Shown one piece after another: positions 33,846 to 42,145 of a stretch of 64,000 nucleotides of DNA (its first letter is position 1; the number at the start of each line of letters is the position of its first letter). The stretch lies in NCBI RefSeq assembly GCF_000661955.1, contig NZ_CP007597.1:1853605-1917604 (forward strand), given 5' to 3'. The notes below the pieces were generated by a model, which searched no databases, was not told where the DNA came from, and worked only from the letters and a program-made list of their open reading frames with translations. The position numbers and the translations under genes are program-made. This DNA comes from Stenotrophomonas rhizophila (GTDB taxonomy: Bacteria; Pseudomonadota; Gammaproteobacteria; Xanthomonadales; Xanthomonadaceae).

Positions 33846-35060
33846 TTATGCGCGTGCGTTCGTGACGGCGGTGTGGCGCCGGGAAATGTCGCCGTTGGCC
33901 GCCTTCAGCCCGAACAGGGGGCGGATCCAGCGCACACGACGAATCAGGTATTCGTGCAGCAACAGGCAGCCGGCCACCGTGGCGATCAATACCAGTAGCG
34001 GTTCGAGCACGGGGCCAAGGTGCAGCGGCTTCAGCCAGAACAGGGCGGCGATGAGAACGCTCTGGTGCAGGATGTACCACGGGTACACGGCCTCGGTGCA
34101 GTACGGCAGCCAGGCGAAGGGCCGGTCGAGATGGCGCTTGGCCCAACCCAGCAGGGTCAGCATCACGCCCCACACGTAGAGCATCTCGCAGAACCGGGAT
34201 TGCAGGCTCCAGAACCCCTCGGGCCAGGTGCGCAATACCGAGTCTGCCGGCAGCCACTGGCCCAGCGCTTCCAGCAGGAAGTACCAGAAGACCGCCAGGC
34301 ACACGGCAACAAGGCTGGCCCAACGCAGGGCGACAGCGCGCTGCCAGAACGCGGCCTCCCGCCCGAGTGCATAGCCGATCAGGAACACCGTGGAGTACTT
34401 GGCGTGCTGGTAGGTGTCGTTCACCAGGGTATTGGTTGCCGGATGGGCCGGGGCGAGCCAGACCAGCCACAGCAGCAACACCGCGGCCGGCCCGAGAAGG
34501 AGGAACAGGCCATGGGACCGTGCCATGCGTCCAGTAAGCCGACGAACCGGGGCCGAATCCAGCAGCGGCTTGAGCAGGACCAGCACCATGCTGTAGCACC
34601 ACAGGTAGGCCAGATACCACAGGTGGTTCCAGGTGATGCCGAACGGGGCGCCCGCGAAACTGCCCTCCGGCCAGGGGCGGACCTGCCAGTAGCGCAGGAG
34701 GAACGCACCGAACCCGGGCGACGCATGGCCGTTGCTGACGGCTTCGCAGTAGGGCTGGATCGGGACAACCACGAACATGCCAAATACCAGCGGCAGCAGC
34801 AGTCGCCACGTGCGCAGCAGGGCAAAGCGCCCGGCCGCCAGGCGCGGCCCGAGCAGCGCAATGGCCACCCCGGAAATCAGAAACAGCAGGGACATGCGCC
34901 AGCCGTTGACCAGGCGCATCGGCCACTGCAGGTCCGGCGTGGTGTGGGTGCTCTTGAGGTGGAAGCCCCAGCCATCCACGTAGGCCATGCCCAGGTGGTA
35001 GAGGATGAGCAGCGCGAAGGCCAGTACGCGCAGGGCGTCGATATCGTGTCGTCGGGTCAT
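33846..35060 (-). CDS. Acyltransferase-3 family membrane protein
   Basis: 404 residues from the ATG at 35060 (a longer frame to 35135 is unlikely). The start RRHDIDALRVLAFALLILYH holds the conserved Asp-Arg and His of acyltransferase_3. About ten helices follow, including WRMSLLFLISGVAIALLG and ITWNHLWYLAYLWCYSMVLV. OpgC-like and OafA-like members transfer succinyl or acetyl groups to glucans or O-antigen. The target is unknown. The neighbour on the same strand is the phosphoethanolamine transferase eptA, so an envelope role is likely. Confidence 0.9.
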   Translation of the reverse strand: MTRRHDIDALRVLAFALLILYHLGMAYVDGWGFHLKSTHTTPDLQWPMRLVNGWRMSLLFLISGVAIALLGPRLAAGRFALLRTWRLLLPLVFGMFVVVPIQPYCEAVSNGHASPGFGAFLLRYWQVRPWPEGSFAGAPFGITWNHLWYLAYLWCYSMVLVLLKPLLDSAPVRRLTGRMARSHGLFLLLGPAAVLLLWLVWLAPAHPATNTLVNDTYQHAKYSTVFLIGYALGREAAFWQRAVALRWASLVAVCLAVFWYFLLEALGQWLPADSVLRTWPEGFWSLQSRFCEMLYVWGVMLTLLGWAKRHLDRPFAWLPYCTEAVYPWYILHQSVLIAALFWLKPLHLGPVLEPLLVLIATVAGCLLLHEYLIRRVRWIRPLFGLKAANGDISRRHTAVTNARA

Positions 35061-35243
35061 ACGAAGAGGCGGGATGAGGGAGCCGCAGCATGCGGGGCAG
35101 GCGGATCGGTTACAGGCCGGAAGGGACCGCCGCACAAGGGAAGGGACCAGTGGCGGGGCCTGAGGGGCGAGTGGGACGGGCCGTGGAGGTGCACCGGACC
35201 CGGCACCGTGCGGGTGGGTTGGATGGAAAGCCCGGTGACCGCG

Positions 35244-36929
35244 TCAGTGGGTCATCCCCGGCCCCATAGCGGCCGCAGCGGGACGACAGCCCGCGAACAG
35301 GTCCAGCTCCTTCCGATAAACGCGGGACTGCACATCGAACAGCCCCAGCAGGGAGTGGTAGAGGTTGTCGTGGCTGTAGCGCCCGAGCTCGGCGCTGTCG
35401 CGCAGGCATGCAAGGCTGAGGTTGGCCTGTTCCGCAAAGTGCGGCGAGAACCACATGAGCAGGGGCACGTGCGTCTGCTCCGGGGGCGCAATGAGGTACG
35501 GCGTGCCGTGCAGGTACATGCCGCGCTCGCCCAACGACTCGCCATGGTCGGACACATAGATCATCGCCACGTCGCGCTGGTCCGCGTAGCCCTCCAGCAG
35601 GGTGATGGCCTTGCCCAGCATCCGGTCGGTGTAGACCAGGGTGTTGTCGTAGGTGTTGGTCAGCGCCTCGTTGGTACAGGTCTGGATCTGGTTGCTGTCA
35701 CAGGTGGGGCTGAATACCCTGCCGTCTGGCGGGTAGCGCTCGAAGTAGGTGGGGCCATGGCTGCCGAGCTGGTGAAGCACGATCAGCGCGTCGCCCTGCA
35801 GGGCATCGATGCGGGCCCCGAGCTGGTGCAGCAGGACCTCGTCGTAGCAGGTGCCGTCCTTGTTGACGCACTGCCCTGCCACCTTGAGCGCCGGCATGTG
35901 CTCGGTAGGCACGCGCGCGCACACCCCCTTGCAGCCGCCGTTGTTGTTGTTGCGCCAGAGGATGCCCACGCCCGTGCGCTGCAGGATGTCCAGCAGGTTC
36001 TCCTCGGTGGCTGCGCGGACCTCGTCGTACTGCGTTCGTGCCATGCGGGAGAACAGGCAGGGCACGGAAATGGCGGTGGCGGTGCCGCACGAGGCGACAT
36101 GCTTGAAGGCGATGACGTCCCCGCGCTTGGACAGCACCGGATTGGTGGCGCGGGGGTAGCCGTTGAGCTGCATGTTCTGGGTCCGCGCGGTTTCACCCAC
36201 GACGGCAATGACGAGCCGGGGCCGCCGGCCTTCCACCGGCGTCGGCCGCCGGGCATCTTCGGCGACGGTCTGCAAGGGCCTCGAGACGGCGATGTACTTG
36301 CGCTTGAGATAGCCATTGGCGTTGCGCACGACGGTGACGGGCAGCAGCTGGTCCTTGAGCTGGCGGTTGTTGCGAAGCAGGGAAGCGTAGTCCTTGTAGA
36401 ACGCCAGGGACACGACGGTGAGGATCACCAGTGCCGCCACCAGGTTGATGATCCACCAGGACACGGTCTGCAGGGCGCCGCCGAAACGCCGGGTGGGTAA
36501 GGACACCATGGCAGCAGCCGGCAGAACGCCCAGCGCCAGCACGGTGAGCAGCAGGGGGGCGGAGAAGTAGGAGGCAAGCTCTGCCTGGTTGGTCTCCAGT
36601 GCGTTCTGCACCATGCTGCGATCGATCAGCACGCCGTAATGCAGCATGAAGTACGTACAGGCCGCGCTGACCAGCACCAGAAGCGCCAGCAGCGGTTTTC
36701 GCAGATAAGGCAGCGCAAGTACCGGCGTAAGCAGCACGTTGAACGCGCAGAACAGGAACATGGGCAGGCTGATGAAGAACAGCGCGCTGCGCAGGCTGTT
36801 GATCTCCACGTGGGTCCAGAGCGTTTGCCACAGTGCCATGTTGCCCACAGTGGCAAAGAACAGTGCGGCTATCCAGGTGAGGTGCACCGGGTTGAGCCGC
36901 ACAGAAACAAGACGTTGAATCACGCGCAT
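35244..36929 (-). CDS. eptA: Lipid A phosphoethanolamine transferase (EptA/MCR family)
   Basis: 561 residues: five N-terminal helices (to ~175) then an alkaline-phosphatase-like periplasmic domain. Zinc and nucleophile residues fall at the same numbers as in MCR-1: E246 (VVGETART) and T285 (SCGTATAISVPC). HQLGSHGPTYF and YVSDHGESLGERGMYLHG are also intact, and paired cysteines are present. It moves phosphoethanolamine from phosphatidylethanolamine to lipid A, which lowers binding of polymyxins. The genes for diacylglycerol kinase and a two-component system lie directly upstream, and a direct-repeat box lies 43 bp before its ATG. Confidence 0.96.
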   Translation of the reverse strand: MRVIQRLVSVRLNPVHLTWIAALFFATVGNMALWQTLWTHVEINSLRSALFFISLPMFLFCAFNVLLTPVLALPYLRKPLLALLVLVSAACTYFMLHYGVLIDRSMVQNALETNQAELASYFSAPLLLTVLALGVLPAAAMVSLPTRRFGGALQTVSWWIINLVAALVILTVVSLAFYKDYASLLRNNRQLKDQLLPVTVVRNANGYLKRKYIAVSRPLQTVAEDARRPTPVEGRRPRLVIAVVGETARTQNMQLNGYPRATNPVLSKRGDVIAFKHVASCGTATAISVPCLFSRMARTQYDEVRAATEENLLDILQRTGVGILWRNNNNGGCKGVCARVPTEHMPALKVAGQCVNKDGTCYDEVLLHQLGARIDALQGDALIVLHQLGSHGPTYFERYPPDGRVFSPTCDSNQIQTCTNEALTNTYDNTLVYTDRMLGKAITLLEGYADQRDVAMIYVSDHGESLGERGMYLHGTPYLIAPPEQTHVPLLMWFSPHFAEQANLSLACLRDSAELGRYSHDNLYHSLLGLFDVQSRVYRKELDLFAGCRPAAAAMGPGMTH

Positions 36930-36957
36930 ACTTCCGGGGAGCGAAAAGTGCGCGAAG

Positions 36958-36988
36958 TATCAGAAGGCGAGTATCAGGAAGTTGTCAG
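36958..36988 (-). promoter_or_regulatory. Candidate response-regulator box before eptA
   Basis: On the minus strand CTGACA-N5-CTGATA (36972-36988) is followed by another CTGATA (36958-36963). Hexamers repeated every 11 bp are the usual binding site of OmpR-family regulators. The same CTGACA-N5-CTGAYR box lies before dgkA. Confidence 0.6.
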
Positions 36989-37026
36989 GTTTCTTTGTAA
37001 CCAGGCGCGCGTCCGGGCGTGGTGAC

Positions 37027-37419
37027 CTACGCCAGCAGCACCACGGCCCATACCGCGCCGACCATGAGCAGTGCCACGGTCTGGGCGGCACTGCCCATGT
37101 CCTTGGCGTTCTTGGAGAGCGGGTGGCGGTCCAGCGAAATGCGGTCGACCACCGCCTCGATGGCGGAATTGAGCAGTTCCACCAACAGGCTGATGAAGCT
37201 CACGGCCAGCATCACGGCACGTTCTACGGGGCTGAGGTTCAGTACGAAGGTCACGGCCATCAGCACGCCATGCAGGACCAGCAGTTGCCTGAAGGCGACC
37301 TCGCCGCGGACGGTGGCCATGAAGCCATCGCGGGAGTAAATCAGGGTGTGCAGGATCCGGTTCAGCCCGGTTTTGCCATGGCGAAATTTGCCGGTTCCAG
37401 TGGGATATTGGGGGTGCAT
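37027..37419 (-). CDS. dgkA: Diacylglycerol kinase
   Basis: 130 residues, three transmembrane helices, with an amphipathic N-terminal segment (GLNRILHTLIYSRDGF) and the signature LVELLNSAIEAVVDRIS, whose glutamates are catalytic. It phosphorylates diacylglycerol made when EptA uses phosphatidylethanolamine, so the lipid is recycled. The gene is 97 bp upstream of eptA. It has its own copy of the direct-repeat box, so both are probably induced together by the adjacent two-component system. Confidence 0.95.
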   Translation of the reverse strand: MHPQYPTGTGKFRHGKTGLNRILHTLIYSRDGFMATVRGEVAFRQLLVLHGVLMAVTFVLNLSPVERAVMLAVSFISLLVELLNSAIEAVVDRISLDRHPLSKNAKDMGSAAQTVALLMVGAVWAVVLLA

Positions 37420-37465
37420 GTGCAGCTCACAGGGAATGGATCGCTGCAGAGCATTGGGAAGGCGG

Positions 37466-37482
37466 CGTCAGAAAGCTGTCAG
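37466..37482 (-). promoter_or_regulatory. Candidate response-regulator box before dgkA
   Basis: Minus strand CTGACA-GCTTT-CTGACG, 47 bp before the dgkA ATG. It has the same hexamer, the same 5-bp spacer and nearly the same distance as the box before eptA. Confidence 0.6.
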
Positions 37483-37520
37483 GATTCGCCCCTGTTGCAG
37501 GTTGTGACCGCGCCCGGTCA

Positions 37521-38750
37521 CTACGCTGCCGACATGTCCAAGGTGAAGCGGCAGCCATGCTCCGAACTCTCGACGGCCATGTGCCACCCCAGGTGTTCCA
37601 CGATCCGCTGCACGATGGACAGGCCAAGTCCTTCGCCACTCTGGCGCGCGCTGGGGGTGAAGCGCTGAAACTGCTGGGGATCGATGCTGGAGGGCAGCCC
37701 TGGGCCGGTGTCGGCGATGACCAGGGTGGTGTCCTGCACGCTGATGTGTATCTGACCTTCGTCGGTGTACTGGCATGCATTGCGCAGCAGGTTCCAGACC
37801 ACGCTGCGCGCCAGTTCGGCGTTGGTGGGGACGCGCGGATCCTGCGGCGCGTCCAGCACCACCACCACCGGCTTGTTGGCCAGCCAGGGCGGGCAACGGG
37901 AAATGCATTCTTCGATCAAGGGGCGCAGCGCGACGTCTTCCTTCTCAAGCCGCTGCGGGTCACGCGACAGCAACAGCAGGCAGGTCAGCTGGCGCTGCAT
38001 CTCCTGGGTGGTGCGCATGATGCGCTCGGCGCTGGCGTGCAGGTGACTGTCGTCGGGCAGCTGGTGCACGATGGTTTCGGCCGCGCCGGCGATGATGGCC
38101 AGGGGCGTGCGCAGTTCATGGCTGGCATCGCCGACGAAGCACCGTTCGCGTTGCAGGAACTGCTGTGCCTCATCGCTGTGCTGCGCGAAAGCGCGTGCCA
38201 GCACGCCTATTTCATCCCGGGCGTCCTGGAACGGAAACGGCGTTTCCTTGCGCTCCACCGCATCGGCCAGGCGCGTGATGGGCGCGATGACGCGCGCCGC
38301 TGTCAGCCGGCCTATCCAGAACGCGCACAGAATGCACGACAGGATGACCACCAACGCGTACGCGTCGATGACGTGCTCGAGGTACTGGTAGCGTTTGGCG
38401 TCCTGGCGCAGGTAGTAGCGCTGTCCGTCGCGGTCGAATACCAGCATGTGCCAGACGTCGGGATGTTTGGCGCTGTAGTAGCCGGGCGTATAGCTTCGTA
38501 GCGCTGCGGGCACGGTGTTGGCGTCATAGAGCTGGCTCCCATCGGGCAGGGTGGGGAGGGTGCCGTTGGCCATCTCCGCTTCCAGCCGATGCATCTCGTT
38601 GTGCAGGCTCTTTGAGATGACGTAGGCCCGCAGCTCGTCATAGTCGAGCTGCTCTGCGGCCACGATGAAGCCCATCACGGCCACCATCAGCAGCACGAAG
38701 GAAATGATGATGCGCGTGCGCAGGGTAAGTTGGCGGTAGATCGACCTCAT
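37521..38750 (-). CDS. Sensor histidine kinase of the eptA/dgkA system
   Basis: 409 residues. An N-terminal helix (IIISFVLLMVAVMGFIVAA), a ~110-residue periplasmic sensor and a second helix (ALVVILSCILCAFWIGRL) precede a HAMP domain. The kinase core has H-box DASHELRTPLAII, N-box NLLRNACQYTDEG, G1 DTGPGLP and G2 GEGLGLSIVQ. It resembles PmrB/ColS-like sensors. Encoded 21 bp after the response regulator. By context it senses cationic peptides, metals or envelope stress and drives lipid A modification. Confidence 0.93.
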   Translation of the reverse strand: MRSIYRQLTLRTRIIISFVLLMVAVMGFIVAAEQLDYDELRAYVISKSLHNEMHRLEAEMANGTLPTLPDGSQLYDANTVPAALRSYTPGYYSAKHPDVWHMLVFDRDGQRYYLRQDAKRYQYLEHVIDAYALVVILSCILCAFWIGRLTAARVIAPITRLADAVERKETPFPFQDARDEIGVLARAFAQHSDEAQQFLQRERCFVGDASHELRTPLAIIAGAAETIVHQLPDDSHLHASAERIMRTTQEMQRQLTCLLLLSRDPQRLEKEDVALRPLIEECISRCPPWLANKPVVVVLDAPQDPRVPTNAELARSVVWNLLRNACQYTDEGQIHISVQDTTLVIADTGPGLPSSIDPQQFQRFTPSARQSGEGLGLSIVQRIVEHLGWHMAVESSEHGCRFTLDMSAA

Positions 38751-38771
38751 GGCCTCAGCGCTGCTCCCGTG

Positions 38772-39467
38772 TCATTGCGCGCTGACCTTCTGCGGCTTGC
38801 TCAAGCGCCAGCCGACGCCGTGAACCGTCTCGATCAGCGTGGACGGGAAGTTCCGGTCGGCGTGCTGGCGAAGTTCATGGATGTGCGTGCGCAGTGCGCC
38901 GCTGTCGGGCGGATCGTCGCCCCAGAGCAGGTATTCCATCTCCTGCTTCCTGACCACGGCAGGTGCGGCGCGCATCAGGCACAGCAGCAGCTTGTGGGTA
39001 CTGGGGGTCAGGCTGATGGCCTGGCCCTGCCGCCATGCCTGGGGAGCGCGCGTGTCCACCTGCAGGTCTTCCCATGCCAGGGTGCCTTGCACCTGCCGAC
39101 CCTGGGCGCGACGCACCAGCGCCTGGATGCGCGCATCCAGTTCCCGGAGCGAGAAAGGCTTGATCAGGTAGTCGTCGGCCCCCAGCGCCAACCCCTGCAC
39201 CCGGTCGTCGACCGGATCACGTGCGGTCAGCATGATGATCGGTACAGGATTCTGGAATTCCTGACGCAGCTTCTGGCACAGCGTCATGCCATCCAGCCGC
39301 GGCAGCATCAGGTCCAGCAGGATCGCGTCGTAATCATTCTGCGTGGCCAGGCGCAGCCCAGTGGCACCATCACGCGCGTCGTCGAGCACATAGCCGAGCG
39401 GCTCGAAGAAGCTGTACAGGTTGGCGACCAACTCCGGGTTGTCTTCAATGATGAGCAGGCGTGTCAT
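38772..39467 (-). CDS. OmpR/PhoB-family response regulator of the eptA/dgkA system
   Basis: 231 residues: receiver domain with acidic pair ED (LLIIEDN), phospho-acceptor D52 (ILLDLMLP), Thr in IMLTARD and Lys in DDYLIKPF. A winged helix (ISLTPSTHKLLLCLMRA, LRTHIHELRQHADR, IETVHGVGWRL) follows. It is the likely binder of the CTGACA-N5-CTGAYR boxes upstream of dgkA and eptA. No such box was found before its own gene. The 238 bp to the divergent lipoprotein gene contain no other gene. Confidence 0.95.
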   Translation of the reverse strand: MTRLLIIEDNPELVANLYSFFEPLGYVLDDARDGATGLRLATQNDYDAILLDLMLPRLDGMTLCQKLRQEFQNPVPIIMLTARDPVDDRVQGLALGADDYLIKPFSLRELDARIQALVRRAQGRQVQGTLAWEDLQVDTRAPQAWRQGQAISLTPSTHKLLLCLMRAAPAVVRKQEMEYLLWGDDPPDSGALRTHIHELRQHADRNFPSTLIETVHGVGWRLSKPQKVSAQ

Positions 39468-39705
39468 GACTCAAGGGCAGGTGGTGCGTGCCGGGAACTC
39501 TGCGCGATCTTGGCCGCGTTGCCAAGCGCCGTTGGTCCTGGGGCGGGGCCGTTGGCACGACCCAACGCACCATTGGCTGGCGCCGTCATCCTTACGGAGT
39601 TGAGGACGTCCGGTTACGATAGCGCGACCTCGGACCGGTCGCGTGTCGTTCTGGCAGAGAATGTTCGCGTCAATTCCTGCTGCTGAGCACTTATAGGGAC
39701 GCTGA

Positions 39706-40479
39706 ATGAAGACGAAGCTCGGTACCCCCGCGTTTTTCTGCATCGTTGTATTGCTCAGTGGGTGTACTCCGGGTGACGTGCCGGCACCGCACGCCAAGGA
39801 GCCCGCTAAGGAAGTGGATCCCGGGCGCCCTGCTCAAACAACCTTGCCTCCGTCGGCGCAGCACGCACTCGGTCGAGCCGACACGGACATCGCTGCCACT
39901 ACTTCATGGGACGCGGAAGTACGCCGCATGCCCAAGGAGGACGCGGCGTACTTGCAAGCCATCAAGGAACGCTACTTCGGTGCCGTTGCCTATGAGAATG
40001 AGCGGGAGCGGCGCTACCTGGAGGACGCCGGTTTCCCCAGCATGGAAGAGTGGCGGCAAACCCGCATGATGAGCGACAGCGAACTGCAGCGGGGGGCGGA
40101 GACCGGCGATGGAATGGCGATGGCCTTCTACGTGGACAGAATGATGGAGCGTGCTGCTCCCCATCTTCATCTACGAGGTGCCGATGACGCCGCCTTCAAC
40201 GCAGGCCCCGGCGCAGGTTACGTACTGAAGGCCTATGCGTATTCCACCCAAGTCCAGTTTGCCCACAGGAGCCCGTTCACAGGCTATCTCCTCGGCGCGG
40301 TGTTTTCGACGTTGGCGTACCCGCAATCGCCCGAATCCGCCGCTGCAGGCATGATGGCTGCGCGCGACGCGGGCGACCCCCGAGCGGAAGCGCTACTGGC
40401 TGCCTATGGCGCAAGGCATCCAGACATGAACCAGGAGACAGTACTTGCCGCCCATCGCGCAATGAAGATTCCCGAGTGA
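39706..40479 (+). CDS. Hypothetical lipoprotein
   Basis: 257 residues with a lipoprotein signal (IVVLLSGC, Cys20). The mature part is mainly helical: EDAAYLQAIKERYFGAVAYE, MSDSELQRGAETGDGMAMAF, AGMMAARDAGDPRAEALLAA. The spacing of short Ala-rich helices recalls Sel1-like or TPR-like repeats, but no repeat consensus is clear. It should be anchored to the outer or inner membrane facing the periplasm. The function is unknown. Divergent from the eptA regulatory system. Confidence 0.75.
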   Translation: MKTKLGTPAFFCIVVLLSGCTPGDVPAPHAKEPAKEVDPGRPAQTTLPPSAQHALGRADTDIAATTSWDAEVRRMPKEDAAYLQAIKERYFGAVAYENERERRYLEDAGFPSMEEWRQTRMMSDSELQRGAETGDGMAMAFYVDRMMERAAPHLHLRGADDAAFNAGPGAGYVLKAYAYSTQVQFAHRSPFTGYLLGAVFSTLAYPQSPESAAAGMMAARDAGDPRAEALLAAYGARHPDMNQETVLAAHRAMKIPE

Positions 40480-40515
40480 TCTGAAGCGACGCTGCTTGCC
40501 GGGCGCACTTCGGTG

Positions 40516-40647
40516 TAGAGGGGAGCGCGTGACTACCTGCTGGAGGACACCCTTGGCACGCGCGATGGTTTTCCTGTTGCGTTCGATTCGCTGGACAAGC
40601 AGGTCATGGGCGAGGTGGAAGGCGTGCGCTGCGCCCCGCAGGGATAG
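40516..40647 (+). pseudogene. Possible 3' remnant of an unknown gene
   Basis: After a TAG at 40513-40515, one frame reads RDYLLEDTLGTRDGFPVAFD, SLDKQVMGEVEGVRCAPQG to a TAG at 40645-40647. Codon usage is like real genes here, but there is no start or RBS. It may be the tail of a lost gene. The rest of the 234-bp gap is featureless. Confidence 0.3.
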
Positions 40648-40713
40648 TCTGCGTGAAGGAATGGGCAGCGCCTGTAGCACTGCGGGGACTGCGGTCGTGG
40701 TTTGAGCGGTGCT

Positions 40714-42144
40714 TCAGTTCCGTGATGGGCCCGGTGTACGCCATCCACCACTGGCAACAAAATCCAACACGCCCACCACCAGCAGCGACACCCCCACCAA
40801 CGGGAACAGCACCCCGCCCACGCACAGCAGTGCGAACACGATGGCGACCGTGCGCCGTTCCTTGGGCAGTGGCGGCACCCCGATGCCGCCCAGCGGCCGG
40901 CGCTTCCACCACATCACTGCGCCGCTGACGCACAACATCACGATGGCAGCGCAGGCCACCAGCAGGAACAGCCGATTGAACGTGCCGTATTCCTGGCCCA
41001 GGTGCACGTTGATGCCCCATTCCAGCCCGCGCCCCAGCGCGCCGTAATCGGCGTAGCCCATGTCCAGCAGCACCCGGCCGCTGTACTGGTCCAGGTGCAC
41101 CACGCGTTGGCCTGCCACGTCTTCCGGGTATACCGAGGCGGTGTACACGCCCATCGGCCCACGCGGCAGGGCCACGCTGTAGCCGGGCGTCAGCCCAAGG
41201 CGGTGGAACCGCTGCACGGCCGCGTCGATTCCGATGGCGCCCGGCTGCGGTGACAGGTCGCCCAGCGTGCCACCGCCGTGGCCCTCGTGCCCGTCGTGCT
41301 TTTCGGCAGCGGCGTGGTGCGCATGGGGCAGGGCCGACGCCGGCAGCCGCGCCTGTTCCATCGACCAGGTGGGCGAGGTGGCATCGGCGAGCCGTTGCTG
41401 CGACATCGGCACCTGTACACGCACACCGGCGGGGTAGCCGTAGTCCTGGCCGTTGGCCCACGCGTTCACCTGCTTGCCCCACACCACTGACCACGGCATG
41501 CCGGTGACGGCCAGGAACAGCAGCACCAGCCCCACCCAGACGCCGGTGACAGCATGCAGGTCGCGCCAGAACAGGCGCTGGCGCGGCTGCCCGCGCACGG
41601 TCGTGATGCCGCCTTTCTGCCCGCGTGGCCACCACAGGTAGAGGCCCGTGAGTACCAGCAGGATCGCCCAGCCGGCGGCAATCTCGATCAGTGCGCTGGC
41701 GTAGTCGCCCAGCAGGTCCAGGCTGTGCAGGCGGCGCACGACGCCGGAGAACGTGCCTTTGTCGGGCAGGTGCCCGCGCACTTGCGCGGTGGTCGGGTCA
41801 ACGTAGTAGACCTCGCGCTGCCCGTTGGGCTGCAGCACGCCGATTTCCATGCTGCCATCGGCGCGTTCGGGCGTGGTGTAGCGGAACACGTCGCCGGGCG
41901 AGAGGGCGGTGACTGCGGCGATCTGGGCGCTGGGCGGCGTCGGCGCCTGCGGCGAGGTTGCCACCACCTTCAGGTCATGGTGCACCCAGCGGTCGATCGG
42001 CTTCTGGTAGAGGTAGGCGGCACCGGTCAGCGCCAGCCAGGCGATGAAGGGCAGCACGAACAGGCCGGCGTAGAAATGCCACCGCCACACCGCGCGGTAG
42101 AAGCGCAAGCGGCCTGGGGTGCACGGGGTGGGGGTGGTGTCCAT
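40714..42144 (-). CDS. PepSY-associated membrane protein with His-rich loop
   Basis: 476 residues with the PepSY_TM layout: a first helix (FYAGLFVLPFIAWLALTGAAYL), DVFRYTTPERADGSMEIGVL in the PepSY part, RRLHSLDLLGDYASALIEIA and RDLHAVTGVWVGLVLLFLAV around the central helices, and two more helices at the end. A metal-binding-like stretch, PHAHHAAAEKHDGHEGHGGG, sits in the periplasmic loop. Its ATG is 1 bp after the receptor stop. By context it is the inner-membrane partner of a probable copper receptor, perhaps a reductase. Confidence 0.88.
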   Translation of the reverse strand: MDTTPTPCTPGRLRFYRAVWRWHFYAGLFVLPFIAWLALTGAAYLYQKPIDRWVHHDLKVVATSPQAPTPPSAQIAAVTALSPGDVFRYTTPERADGSMEIGVLQPNGQREVYYVDPTTAQVRGHLPDKGTFSGVVRRLHSLDLLGDYASALIEIAAGWAILLVLTGLYLWWPRGQKGGITTVRGQPRQRLFWRDLHAVTGVWVGLVLLFLAVTGMPWSVVWGKQVNAWANGQDYGYPAGVRVQVPMSQQRLADATSPTWSMEQARLPASALPHAHHAAAEKHDGHEGHGGGTLGDLSPQPGAIGIDAAVQRFHRLGLTPGYSVALPRGPMGVYTASVYPEDVAGQRVVHLDQYSGRVLLDMGYADYGALGRGLEWGINVHLGQEYGTFNRLFLLVACAAIVMLCVSGAVMWWKRRPLGGIGVPPLPKERRTVAIVFALLCVGGVLFPLVGVSLLVVGVLDFVASGGWRTPGPSRN

Positions 42145-42145
42145 C

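Noticed and set aside
34020..36500. 826-codon plus-strand frame over the acyltransferase and eptA genes
   Set aside because: It crosses two real genes on the other strand and has no recognisable domain.
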